From an uncultured Lachnospiraceae bacterium (GTDB taxonomy: Bacteria; Bacillota; Clostridia; Lachnospirales; Lachnospiraceae): DNA of 64,000 bases. The stretch is taken from NCBI GenBank assembly GCA_910576535.1, contig CAJTKK010000006.1, forward strand, positions 85,246 through 149,245, in the 5' to 3' direction. A program made the translations under genes and the position numbers. The first letter of the stretch is position 1, and every line of letters starts with the position of its first letter. Under the pieces are notes generated by a model, which saw only the letters and a program-made list of their open reading frames with translations, made no database searches and had not been told where the DNA came from. This document shows, one piece after another, positions 25,646 through 33,697 of this stretch.

Positions 25646-25817
25646 ATGTCTGTCTGGAAGAAATTTTATATGCAGAGAGAAGTCTATAAATATACAGGAT
25701 GAAACTTTAGAGAGACAAAAAGAACAATACACTTTACGGAGTATTGTTCTGTGGAAGCAGGTTATCGTTGATATTCTGGAATGTGAAAGAAGCATAATGG
25801 TCAAAATCTTAGGTTAG
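25646..25817 (+). pseudogene. Frameshifted small gene of unknown function
   Basis: An ATG at 25646, preceded by AGGATG, opens MSVWKKFYMQREVYKYTG and stops at TGA 25700-25702. Shifting by one base at that point gives a continuing coding-like frame (ETLERQKEQYTLRSIV and on) to TAG 25815-25817. Joined, the product would be about 56 residues. It lies 42 bp after WYL-type promoter copy 1. I do not recognise the family; a chance open frame cannot be excluded. Confidence 0.4.
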
Positions 25818-26041
25818 AATTGTTCATTGGTATTATCTTCTTCTGTCTGTTCAAATAGTTCTCCAACTGGAACATTTAGAATACGGCTGAGTTTATCCAG
25901 AGTCTCAAACCTTATACTGGAAGTTTCGTTCTCGACAATTTTTTGAAAATTCCGGTAACTCATCATATCCATGCGCTTATAAAGCCAGTATTTTGTATGA
26001 CCTTGTTCTTCTAATATTGCCAAAATGCGTAATTGTACCAT
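25814..26041 (-). CDS. XRE-family (Cro/CI-type) helix-turn-helix regulator
   Basis: 75 residues, essentially one HTH domain: MMSYRNFQKIVENETSS is the helix-turn-helix region, and LDKLSRILNVPVGELF is the classic fourth/fifth helix of the family. GGGAG precedes the ATG at 26041. It is transcribed away from the island operon that begins at 26513, with the YkgJ remnant between, and may regulate that operon. Confidence 0.85.
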   Translation of the reverse strand: MVQLRILAILEEQGHTKYWLYKRMDMMSYRNFQKIVENETSSIRFETLDKLSRILNVPVGELFEQTEEDNTNEQF

Positions 26042-26206
26042 GCGATCACTCCCTTACTTAGAGATTATAGTAAATATGTATCATTTAAATAATTTATGTA
26101 CAAAGTATAGACTTATACATTAAATTGTTCTTGAATAACTTGCGTATACATAATATAATTATATTCGGGAGTATAGATATAGGTTGTAGTTATGGGTAGG
26201 GCAAAA

Positions 26207-26296
26207 ATGTTTGCATGCGATAAATGTGGCTTGTGCTGTACACAGCTTAGTAGATCATCAATATACTGTGAATTGGACAGGGGAGGGCTGTTTTGA
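26207..26296 (+). pseudogene. Truncated YkgJ-type cysteine cluster gene
   Basis: 29 codons starting MFACDKCGLCC, the CxxCGxCC cluster that opens YkgJ-family proteins, then CELDRGGLF and a stop. A one-base shift gives GEGCFDNEIKRYS, which continues like the family before another stop. The intact relative at 29767 begins MFTCIKCGFCC. This is a frameshifted and truncated copy. The rest of 26042-26512 holds no gene I can support. Confidence 0.6.
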
Positions 26297-26512
26297 TAAT
26301 GAGATTAAAAGATATTCATAGTGATTAATTTTATAATAATTATGCGATGTGTGATTTTTGAATGAATGAACTTGAGGGTAAAGATGCCATGCTTCTTTAG
26401 CAATTCTATTGTACGGTGAGGAGGTATAAATTGTAGAAAAAATTCTATAATTATGAGGATTCTGGCGTTTGGTAAACGTCTAATATTTAATATCTTGAAA
26501 GGTGGCAATTAA

Positions 26513-28078
26513 ATGGATGAGAAAAAAGAGAAGCGTCAACAGCAAGAAGATTTGTTAAATGCGGGAATTGCTGGAGCGGCATATGAAACAGTTCAAAAAT
26601 ATGGGACAGCCATAAAAGAACATTATGTTGCGTATTCAGGTGTAGATTATGAAAATGGCAAAGATTTAGTAAAAGGATTAAAGCAGATAGCAGAAGAAAA
26701 AATTAATCCTAATTATAAATTTCAAAATATACATCAGCAAGCTGGATTTGCGGCAGAAGTGAAAGACGTTGCACGTTCAAATGCAGAAAAGATTATCAAT
26801 GGAGATCCTGCCAGAAAAATACGAACTGACGATTTGGGTCGAGTTAATGATCCGTTATATGATACCGTTATAATAGATGCAAAAGGAAATGTTGTTAATG
26901 GATCTGGAGCGCAAATGAAATTTTTGGGAGCATCACAAAAAGATCCAAATGGAACTGGCGATGCTGTGAGAGCGCTTGAAAAACTTCAATTGAGGAAATT
27001 TGAAAAGTATTTGGAACAGGATGCTCATATAGATGTTCCTTCTGATCAGTATGACCAGATGATAGAAGAGGCTAATGTCAAACTAAAAGAACTTTCACGC
27101 CAGTTAGAAAATCAAAAAGCAACGGATAATTTGGAGCAAGTAAAAAAGCTTCAAGATAAAATAAATAAGCTTGAAAAGATCAAAGAAAATCTGAGAAAAA
27201 GTTCTGTATCAAGTGATGAAGCCGTTTTTGCACGTTTACATCCCGGTTTATCAACGGCTATAGATGTTGCGAAGGTATCTCATCGTGCTGGAATTCAAAC
27301 CGCAGAAATGGCGGCGACTATTGGAGGAAGTGTTTCGATTGTTAAAAATCTGGTGTCCGTATATAAAGGAGAGATAGAGCCTGAAGATGGAGTTATGAAT
27401 GTGATAAAGGAAACGGCAACGACTGCTGCTGTTGGATATGGAACGGGAGGTTTTGGAGCAGCTCTTAAAGGAGCCATGCAAAATTCTAAGTCAGGATATG
27501 TACGGGTTATAGGTGAAAAAACTAATATTGCAGGAACATTAGTTTCTGTTACAGTTGCGGCAACTAAAACATTGACACGTTATTTTAAAGGTGAAATTAG
27601 TGGCGTAGAATGTTTGGAAACACTTGGAGAACAAGGCACAGGAATGGTGGCTTCAGCAATGTTTTCAGTAGTTGGGCAAATGGCTATTCCTATTCCTGTT
27701 GTGGGGGGATTGATAGGGGGAATGGCCGGATATGCTATAGCATCTGCTACGTATGGTGTATTAACACAGTCTCTTAAGGAAGAGAAATTGGCACATGAGC
27801 AGAGAATTTTAATAGAAAAAGTTTGTGATGAACACATTAAATTGATTCGAGAATATAGAGCAGAAATGGAAAGTATTATCAAGAAGTATCTGGTTGATTC
27901 TATGGATATATTCAGAGAATCATTTGTAGAAATTAAAAATGCATTGGCAATCGGTGATGTTGACTGGTTTATTGAAAGCACAAATACAATAACAGAGAAC
28001 TTTGGTGGAAAGGCAGCGTTTTCCAGTATGGACGAATTTAATTCAATGATGATTGCCAGAAACGCATTTAAGTTATAG
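26513..28078 (+). CDS. Conserved 521-residue protein of unknown function with glycine-rich membrane hairpin
   Basis: I recall similar uncharacterised proteins in Firmicutes but know no function. Residues 1-120 are mixed, with a strand-rich segment DTVIIDAKGNVVNGSGAQ near 120-140; residues 185-235 form a coiled coil; 250-420 hold several Gly/Ala-rich hydrophobic segments (VGYGTGGFGAALKGAM; PIPVVGGLIGGMAGYAIASA) separated by RYFKGEISGVECLE; the tail is helical. The hydrophobic segments suggest a protein that can insert into or reshape a membrane. GAAAGGTGG precedes the ATG. First gene of an AT-rich operon with a TerB-like protein, a glycine-zipper protein, a YkgJ-like protein and a WYL regulator. 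Confidence 0.75.
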   Translation: MDEKKEKRQQQEDLLNAGIAGAAYETVQKYGTAIKEHYVAYSGVDYENGKDLVKGLKQIAEEKINPNYKFQNIHQQAGFAAEVKDVARSNAEKIINGDPARKIRTDDLGRVNDPLYDTVIIDAKGNVVNGSGAQMKFLGASQKDPNGTGDAVRALEKLQLRKFEKYLEQDAHIDVPSDQYDQMIEEANVKLKELSRQLENQKATDNLEQVKKLQDKINKLEKIKENLRKSSVSSDEAVFARLHPGLSTAIDVAKVSHRAGIQTAEMAATIGGSVSIVKNLVSVYKGEIEPEDGVMNVIKETATTAAVGYGTGGFGAALKGAMQNSKSGYVRVIGEKTNIAGTLVSVTVAATKTLTRYFKGEISGVECLETLGEQGTGMVASAMFSVVGQMAIPIPVVGGLIGGMAGYAIASATYGVLTQSLKEEKLAHEQRILIEKVCDEHIKLIREYRAEMESIIKKYLVDSMDIFRESFVEIKNALAIGDVDWFIESTNTITENFGGKAAFSSMDEFNSMMIARNAFKL

Positions 28079-28166
28079 GGAGGTGAGGAATGGTTTACAG
28101 TATCTTAAAATAGCGGGATGTGATTGGCGTAAAAAGTGGTTATGAATATTCAAAGGAGCATTAAAG

Positions 28167-28742
28167 ATGGAGATATATCAGGAATTGGCATTTGGAAAAA
28201 ATGAAAGTGCGGAAGCGTTATTGTATTATCTATACATGATGGCGGACGGTGAAGTTACATATAGTGAGGAAAAGATATTTGATGCAATTTGCAATGAATT
28301 AGATATTGATTATGGTACAAAAGAGACAATAATTAAAAAATGTAAGGAACTCGCTGGCAAAAATTCAGACATGCTTAATATAATAATGAGTGAAAAAATA
28401 GATGAACAATCTGGGCAGAATTGGTTTGGCGTAAGAGATTCGTCAAAAGATGCTCGTATTATCTGGAATTTGGTTAATTTAGGATATGCAGATAATATGT
28501 ATTCAGAGGAAGAACGAAAAATAAGTAAATATTTGGTTGATAAATGGTCTGTAAATTTAGAAGTATATCAAGAATTTGTTGATATTGCAGATACCATGTT
28601 GGCATTGGCTAAGCAAAAAGAATGGGTTCTATCAACTTTCACTAAAGGAAGAGAAAGAGACAAAAAGAAAAAAAAGATTGAATTAGAAATGGAACAACTA
28701 TTGTCAGATGTTAACTTGACAATTGAAGAACTTACAATGTAG
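28167..28742 (+). CDS. TerB-like domain protein
   Basis: 191 residues, all helical and acidic. Two repeats of the TerB signature are visible: YMMADGEVTYSEEKIF near 22-38 and LGYADNMYSEEERKI near 110-125, both with an Asp-Gly/Asn and SEE metal-binding look. TerB domains occur in tellurite resistance, phage defence and envelope stress complexes and can bind divalent metal near membranes. The C-terminus is lysine-rich then acidic. It lies 88 bp after the 521-residue protein gene and 17 bp before the glycine-zipper protein gene, so it is likely a cytosolic partner of one of them. Confidence 0.75.
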   Translation: MEIYQELAFGKNESAEALLYYLYMMADGEVTYSEEKIFDAICNELDIDYGTKETIIKKCKELAGKNSDMLNIIMSEKIDEQSGQNWFGVRDSSKDARIIWNLVNLGYADNMYSEEERKISKYLVDKWSVNLEVYQEFVDIADTMLALAKQKEWVLSTFTKGRERDKKKKKIELEMEQLLSDVNLTIEELTM

Positions 28743-28759
28743 TAGAGGAGGTTAAAATT

Positions 28760-29767
28760 ATGCCTATACCGTTATTGTTTATTGGCATTGGCGCCGCAGC
28801 AGGCGCCTTTGGCGTTGGAAAATCAATTAAGGCGGGTGTTGATCAGAAAGAAGCTAATGAGACAAACGAAAGAGCCGATAATATAATCCAAAATGCATCA
28901 AGGAAAATTGAAAAGAGTAGAAAGAATTGTGGTGCAGCAATCGATAATTTGGGGAAAACTAAATTGCAAATTCTCGATGAGAGTATAAAACCATTTATTA
29001 CTGAGTTTGAAAAGTTAAATCATGTAGAACTATCTGGATCTGCGGGATTGAATGAATTACAAAAAATGGTATTAGATCAGAAGAAATTTTCTGAGTTAAA
29101 AGAGTTGCAATCAATGGCAACATCGATGGTTGGCGGGGTGGCATCAGGCGCTATGGCTGGTGCATTAACCGCTTTTGGAGCCTATGGTGCAGCAGGAACT
29201 CTGGCAACGGCCTCAACCGGAACGGCTATTGCTTCTTTAAGTGGTGCGGCGGCAACGAATGCAACACTTGCTTTTTTTGGTGGTGGTTCTTTAGCTGCCG
29301 GTGGATTAGGAATGGCTGGTGGAATGGCTGTTTTGGGTGGTTTGGTTGCAGGACCCGCATTAGCAGTATTGGGAGGTGTAGTGGGTGCCAGAGCTTCGGC
29401 TAATCTTGATAAGGCGTATTCAAATCTTTCAAAAGCTAAGGAATATAAGGAAGAGATGGACGCTGCATCTGCTTTGTGTGTGGGGATTAGAAAAAGATCG
29501 GCTATGTTTAACAGATTTCTGATCTCTTTAAATGCAATTTTTGAGCCGTTGATTTATGAGATGAGTCAGATAATTTTAAATAGAGGAGTATATTTTATGA
29601 CCTTTTCTGATGATGAAAAAAAGGTAGTAGCAGAAGCTATGGCAATGGCTGGTGCAATAAAATCAATTTTGGATACACCAATTTTGGATGATGATGGTAA
29701 TTTGACATTAGAATCTGATAAGATAGTTGAAATGACTCGTAAAAAGCTTGATGGAGTGATCGCATAA
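28760..29767 (+). CDS. Glycine-zipper membrane protein of unknown function
   Basis: 335 residues. It opens with a short hydrophobic stretch (MPIPLLFIGIGAAAGAFG), followed by coiled-coil-like helices (DQKEANETNERADNII), then residues 125-215 made of closely packed Gly/Ala-rich hydrophobic segments (GGVASGAMAGALTAFGAYG, GMAGGMAVLGGLVAGPA) and a helical tail. Such glycine zippers form membrane-inserting helical hairpins. A broken paralogue starting MPVLFLIGIG lies at 33698. GTAGAGGAGG precedes the start; the stop overlaps the next ATG by one base. Confidence 0.75.
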   Translation: MPIPLLFIGIGAAAGAFGVGKSIKAGVDQKEANETNERADNIIQNASRKIEKSRKNCGAAIDNLGKTKLQILDESIKPFITEFEKLNHVELSGSAGLNELQKMVLDQKKFSELKELQSMATSMVGGVASGAMAGALTAFGAYGAAGTLATASTGTAIASLSGAAATNATLAFFGGGSLAAGGLGMAGGMAVLGGLVAGPALAVLGGVVGARASANLDKAYSNLSKAKEYKEEMDAASALCVGIRKRSAMFNRFLISLNAIFEPLIYEMSQIILNRGVYFMTFSDDEKKVVAEAMAMAGAIKSILDTPILDDDGNLTLESDKIVEMTRKKLDGVIA

Positions 29768-30042
29768 TGTTTACATGTATCAAGTGTGGATTTTGCTGTA
29801 GGAATATTGGAAGTATTCCAGAGTTGGCTGAATTTCATACAGGAGATGGAATTTGTATCTACTTGTCGGATGATAATTTATGCGATATATATGCAATTAG
29901 ACCTGATATATGCAATGTTGAGAAGATGTACGAATTAACCTATAAGGCAATAATGTCTAAATCGGAATATGAAAGAAGAAATATGGAAGGTTGCAAATTA
30001 TTGCGCAGTAAAAATAAGGAGTTTTTTTATGGCAAAATATAA
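29767..30042 (+). CDS. YkgJ-family cysteine cluster protein
   Basis: 91 residues starting MFTCIKCGFCCRN: the CxxCxxCC cluster plus later Cys in DGICIYLSDDNLCDIY and RPDICNVEK, the full pattern of the YkgJ (zinc/iron-chelating) family. Biochemical role unknown; the cysteines should hold a metal or an iron-sulfur centre. The start overlaps the preceding stop (TAATG), and its 3' end overlaps the WYL gene start by 14 bp, so the three are tightly coupled. A redox or metal sensor or maturase for the system is one reading. Confidence 0.8.
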   Translation: MFTCIKCGFCCRNIGSIPELAEFHTGDGICIYLSDDNLCDIYAIRPDICNVEKMYELTYKAIMSKSEYERRNMEGCKLLRSKNKEFFYGKI

Positions 30043-31045
30043 GTCTTCCAAAAATAATCGCATTCTCAATCTGTACACTAGTTTGTGTGAGGGGAAAGTT
30101 ATCAATAAATCACAGGAAGCCAAAAGATTCGGTGTAGATGGGCGTTCCATTCAGCGTGATATCGACGATATCCGGGCTTTTCTGGATGAGCAGAGAACGG
30201 GTGATTCTGCGGATAACCGCACGATAGAGTATGACCGTAGTAAAAAGGGATTCGTCATGGCCGGAGAGGAGGGTTCCCTGATGTCAAACAGCGAGATCCT
30301 TGCGGTAAGTAAGATCCTGCTGGCGAGCCGCGCTTTTACCAAAAGGGAAATCGGAGGCATCTTAAGGAAGATGATAGGAGGCTGTGTTCCTCTGAAAAAC
30401 ATGCAGCTGGTCAGGGAACTGCTTTCCAATGAACGTTTCCATTATGTGGAGCTTCGCCACAAAAGCGTCATTCAGGATAAATTATGGGAATTGGGAACGG
30501 GCATCCGGGAACATAACCTGATTGAGATTACATACGTAAGAGGAGAACATGCGGATGAGACGGTTACACGTTTAATCGAGCCGGTGGCGATTCTCTTTTC
30601 AGAGTATTATTTCTATCTGAACGCATTTATTGTGGAAAGAGGAACGGATAGAAGCAGCGTGCACAAATACGACTATCCGGCCGTTTTCCGTATTGACAGG
30701 ATCAAGACTTTCCGGAAAACAGGAGAAAAATTTAGAGTATCCTATGCAGACCGGTTTGAGGAAGGGGAGTTTCGCAAGCGGATCCAGTTTATGTATGCCG
30801 GAGAGCTGATGAAGATCCAGCTGAAATATTACGGCGAAAATCCGGAGCCGGTGCTTGACAGGCTGCCTACGGCACAGATTATCAGTCAGAAAGATCACGA
30901 ATATACGATCAGCGCGGAAGTTTACGGGAAGGGGATTGTCATGTGGTTGCTGAGCCAGGGAAGCAGGATTGAGGTCATCCGTCCGGAAAGCCTCCGGCAG
31001 GAGATGAAAAGGAGGGCGGAGGAGATAGTAGATCTGTATAACTGA
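30029..31045 (+). CDS. WYL-domain transcriptional regulator
   Basis: 338 residues. N-terminal DeoR-like winged helix (about 10-60: SQEAKRFGVDGRSIQRDID), middle helices, a WYL domain (about 155-235: LIEITYVRGE, then EYYFYLNAF with the conserved aromatic-Leu segment) and a C-terminal WCX region. WYL regulators such as PafBC and DriD sense nucleic acid, often ssDNA after damage, and others (CapW, BrxR) control anti-phage islands. ATG 30029 with TAAGGAG upstream is the start, inside the 3' end of the YkgJ gene. Base composition is less AT-rich than in the genes before it. Candidate binding sites are the four ATGACA-N5-TGTCAT dyads in the island. Confidence 0.9.
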   Translation: MAKYKSSKNNRILNLYTSLCEGKVINKSQEAKRFGVDGRSIQRDIDDIRAFLDEQRTGDSADNRTIEYDRSKKGFVMAGEEGSLMSNSEILAVSKILLASRAFTKREIGGILRKMIGGCVPLKNMQLVRELLSNERFHYVELRHKSVIQDKLWELGTGIREHNLIEITYVRGEHADETVTRLIEPVAILFSEYYFYLNAFIVERGTDRSSVHKYDYPAVFRIDRIKTFRKTGEKFRVSYADRFEEGEFRKRIQFMYAGELMKIQLKYYGENPEPVLDRLPTAQIISQKDHEYTISAEVYGKGIVMWLLSQGSRIEVIRPESLRQEMKRRAEEIVDLYN

Positions 31046-31137
31046 GAGTAGATCTGAAAATTTGAAATTATATATTATAGTTATGAAGGAAGTAAAGTTT
31101 CAGGGGATATTTTCTTGTAAATTAGAAAATGCTGAAT

Positions 31138-31170
31138 ATGACAGAATTTGTTATCCTGAAAAGTTATAGT
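31138..31170 (+). promoter_or_regulatory. WYL-type operator/promoter, copy 2
   Basis: ATGACA-GAATT-TGTTAT (31138-31154; one mismatch in the right arm), then TATAGT (31165-31170) 11 nt after TGTTA. It lies about 90 bp downstream of the WYL gene and would drive the helical protein gene at 31313. Confidence 0.55.
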
Positions 31171-31312
31171 AGTTGTATGGAGCATACAAAGGCTGATATT
31201 CTGGGATTAATTATTGTAGAAATATGTATACAGATAACCTTAAAATCAGCAGAACCTGTCATGCGCAGAAAGTATGTAAAAGATGAAATGAAGAGGAAAG
31301 AGAGGTATGGTC

Positions 31313-32278
31313 ATGGGAATCATGGATATGTTTAATGCAGTAGATCTGGATTCAGAAAAGAAGTACGATCCTATGAAATCTCACAGAGCAATGTTGGAAG
31401 CAACGTTGAATTCAGTAAAGGGAGTCATGTCGGCTATGGCAGAACGAAGTCTCAGCGGTAAAATGAAAGAATTGGAGAAAGAATTTAAGGAAAAAATAAA
31501 CAGGATTATAGAGAACGAAAAAGAAAAAGAGGGGAATTATCCGGAAGAGTTTTATCAGCAAATAGTCTGTCTGGCAGAAGATATGTGGGAGTGTATCAAG
31601 GATTTTATTGAAAAAAGTGTAGAAAAATATGATGGGAAGGAAATTCTTGACGGACATGATTACATTCAGGATATAGATATTAATGACTATGGCAGTTATA
31701 GTTATGATTATGAAAGACTCTCCCAAGCAAAAGTGGCTTGTAAAGAGGCAGTAAAAAAAGCTGTTTCTGATGCAAGGCGAAATTTTGCAGAAGGAAAAGC
31801 AGGAGTGGCGGAGTTATGCAGTCAGTTTTTGGATGAAATGGATAGCGATATCCGGAGTTTTCTTCAGAAATATAGCAGTTCTTATGATGATTATGTGTCA
31901 CTTGACTGTGAAGAAGAGGCAGAGAGCTTTGCCCAAAAGCAGAAAAATAGTATTGTGGATGTGGAAAAGGCATACAATGGATTGGATGCCAGACAAGCGC
32001 TGGACTCTCTGATGGAAGAGCTTTTTGACAGTGCCTTTGCGGAAAAAATAAATGTGAAAAAGTATTTTGAAGAGTGTGAATATAGTGAGGATGATGAATT
32101 TTATTGCTATGATGCGGAGGAAGTATTAAAGAGTCTCAATGGAGATACCAGGGATCTTTTCGAAACAGCATGCGAAGAACTGGAAGGAGACATAGTGGAT
32201 TTGTACAGTTCAATCTTATACAGTCTGGCATCAAAACTGAGTGAAAAGCTGGGTGAGCTTGTTCAGACAGATGTATAA
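31313..32278 (+). CDS. All-helical acidic protein of unknown function
   Basis: 321 residues, predicted almost wholly helical, with heptad-rich Lys/Glu stretches (MKELEKEFKEKINRI near 50) and an acidic Tyr/Asp-rich patch (DYGSYSYDYER). No catalytic motif or membrane segment. The layout recalls the helical stalk parts of dynamin-like systems, but that is only a resemblance in composition. ATG 31313 has AGAGG 7 nt upstream; an ATG at 31307 is too close to it. Transcribed from WYL-type promoter copy 2 and closed by a strong terminator. Confidence 0.65.
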   Translation: MGIMDMFNAVDLDSEKKYDPMKSHRAMLEATLNSVKGVMSAMAERSLSGKMKELEKEFKEKINRIIENEKEKEGNYPEEFYQQIVCLAEDMWECIKDFIEKSVEKYDGKEILDGHDYIQDIDINDYGSYSYDYERLSQAKVACKEAVKKAVSDARRNFAEGKAGVAELCSQFLDEMDSDIRSFLQKYSSSYDDYVSLDCEEEAESFAQKQKNSIVDVEKAYNGLDARQALDSLMEELFDSAFAEKINVKKYFEECEYSEDDEFYCYDAEEVLKSLNGDTRDLFETACEELEGDIVDLYSSILYSLASKLSEKLGELVQTDV

Positions 32279-32324
32279 ATGGAGAGATTAATACAGGACG
32301 AGATAAAAGTAAAGTAGGAAAGAT

Positions 32325-32387
32325 AAGAATGTGGCTACTGCACAGAGAATTGAAAGACTCTGTGCAACAGCCACATTCTTTGTTTTT
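32325..32387 (+). terminator. Strong Rho-independent terminator
   Basis: A long interrupted stem: AAGAATGTGGCT pairs with AGCCACATTCTT and GCACAGAG pairs with CTCTGTGC, with a small ACT/AAC internal bulge, a 10-nt loop, then TGTTTTTC. It isolates the helical protein gene from the next WYL-type promoter. Confidence 0.8.
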
Positions 32388-32494
32388 CAACTGCATGTTC
32401 AGTATTCTCATACTACAATAAACAGAAGCAGGGGTTTTAACCACTTTTCTGTTTGGCAGGCTATTTCTACAGTAAAGATAAAATATTTCTGAGA

Positions 32495-32527
32495 ATGACA
32501 AAATTTGTCATCGGCAAGACCTATATT
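32495..32527 (+). promoter_or_regulatory. WYL-type operator/promoter, copy 3
   Basis: Perfect dyad ATGACA-AAATT-TGTCAT (32495-32511), then TATATT (32522-32527) exactly 11 nt after TGTCA. It precedes the 27-codon ORF at 32599 and the 287-residue protein gene at 32736. Confidence 0.65.
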
Positions 32528-32598
32528 TGTATTTAGGATAGGCCATGAAAAAGAAAAGCAATATGGCAGTAAATGAAAGTAGTAGGAGGAGAATAATC

Positions 32599-32682
32599 AT
32601 GCCGGCGCCTGCGCTAAAAGGACAAGCAATGCTGGGAGTGAAAGCAGGAGAGTTAGCCGCTCTCGAAACAGGCAAGTGGTAG
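32599..32682 (+). CDS. 27-codon ORF, probable remnant of a glycine-zipper gene
   Basis: A strong ribosome binding site (TAGGAGGAG) precedes ATG 32599; the peptide begins MPAPALKGQAML and ends ETGKW. Position after a WYL-type promoter and the MP- start match the glycine-zipper gene at 28760 and its broken copy at 33698, so this may be what a deletion left. It may still be translated as a leader for the next gene. Confidence 0.35.
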   Translation: MPAPALKGQAMLGVKAGELAALETGKW

Positions 32683-32735
32683 ATTTTTATAATCAAAGCT
32701 TGGATAAGGAAATCAGCTAAGAAGGAGGTAAGTTG

Positions 32736-33599
32736 ATGGAGAAGAAAATGACATACAGTAATGTGTCAGGAAAGAAGTGTGAATCAGGGACGGATGTGTA
32801 CAGCCTGATCAGGTCGGCGGAGATCAGGCATTATTACCGGAAGGAGAATGTCTGCAATAACTGGGAAAAAAAGACAATCCTGATCCAGCATGCCTCTATT
32901 TCCGTGCGGCAGAAAGCAGCTATGCTAAAGCAATTGTCCGGGACGGGGACTGTGGAAGAAAACCGCCTGACAGAAGAAATGTGTTTTATATACAGATGGT
33001 ATCTTGATATGATTTACCATCCGCTTGTGAGGACACTTTTTGTGATGGAGATCGGTGAGCTTTGGTGGGACAAGGGGCGGATCGATGACAAGGTGGGCTT
33101 TGACAGTGTACACGAATCGCTGGATGAGGTGACTGCACATATGGAAAAGATATATGAAGACTGCGAGGATAAAGAAAAATGTTATGCGTACGTGACTGTG
33201 CTGCATGTACCACAGGAGGAGAAAGTAAAAGAAGTATTTAAGTTTTATCTGTTCTGGATAGACGGGAAATGGGAGGTCAGGAATTTCTATGTAAACGAAA
33301 AGGATTTGAAACAGCAGGGAATCAGTGATGATGCCATAGAGTTCTTCAATTATACAGGCGGCATGCAGTACCACCCCCTGCCATTTGAAAACGGATGCAG
33401 GCTGAAGTTCCGGCTTCCTTTTATGGATGAGCCTGTTTATGGGACTTTGGAGAGCGAACTGGATGGAAATGGATGCTGGTATCATTTCCTATATTTTGAT
33501 GAAGTGGACGGGGTGGACTGCGGGTCAGTTTCCCTGACAAATGCAGAGATTAACCTGACAAGCGGCTACAGCTCCCTTGACTGGATAGAGCGTGCATAA
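32736..33599 (+). CDS. Protein of unknown function in the WYL-controlled island
   Basis: 287 residues, not recognised. It looks soluble: a helical N-terminal half with a conserved-looking segment (MCFIYRWYLDMIYHPL) and EIGELWWDKGRIDD, and a beta-rich C-terminal half (KFYLFWIDGKWEVRNFYV; KFRLPFMDEPVYGTLES). No signal peptide or membrane helix. GAAGGAGG lies 7 nt before ATG 32736. It follows WYL-type promoter copy 3 and the 27-codon remnant. Base composition is closer to the core genome than that of 26513-30042. Confidence 0.65.
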   Translation: MEKKMTYSNVSGKKCESGTDVYSLIRSAEIRHYYRKENVCNNWEKKTILIQHASISVRQKAAMLKQLSGTGTVEENRLTEEMCFIYRWYLDMIYHPLVRTLFVMEIGELWWDKGRIDDKVGFDSVHESLDEVTAHMEKIYEDCEDKEKCYAYVTVLHVPQEEKVKEVFKFYLFWIDGKWEVRNFYVNEKDLKQQGISDDAIEFFNYTGGMQYHPLPFENGCRLKFRLPFMDEPVYGTLESELDGNGCWYHFLYFDEVDGVDCGSVSLTNAEINLTSGYSSLDWIERA

Positions 33600-33622
33600 A
33601 AATAGAGGGAAAAGCTTCCAAA

Positions 33623-33655
33623 ATGACAAAATCTGTCATGTGAAAATCCTATATT
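33623..33655 (+). promoter_or_regulatory. WYL-type operator/promoter, copy 4
   Basis: Dyad ATGACA-AAATC-TGTCAT (33623-33639), then TATATT (33650-33655) 11 nt after TGTCA. As in copy 3, CTATATTT forms the -10 region. It drives the broken glycine-zipper gene at 33698. Confidence 0.65.
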
Positions 33656-33697
33656 TATAGATGAAAACAAGAGAAAAATGAAAGGAGGTGTGGAATT

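Noticed and set aside
25598..25804. Leftward 68-codon frame next to the XRE gene
   Set aside because: Hydrophobic, no ribosome binding site, and it is opposite the better-supported frameshifted small gene.
31129..31335. 68-codon frame between the WYL gene and the helical protein gene
   Set aside because: It covers the operator/promoter and overlaps the next start; composition is not protein-like.
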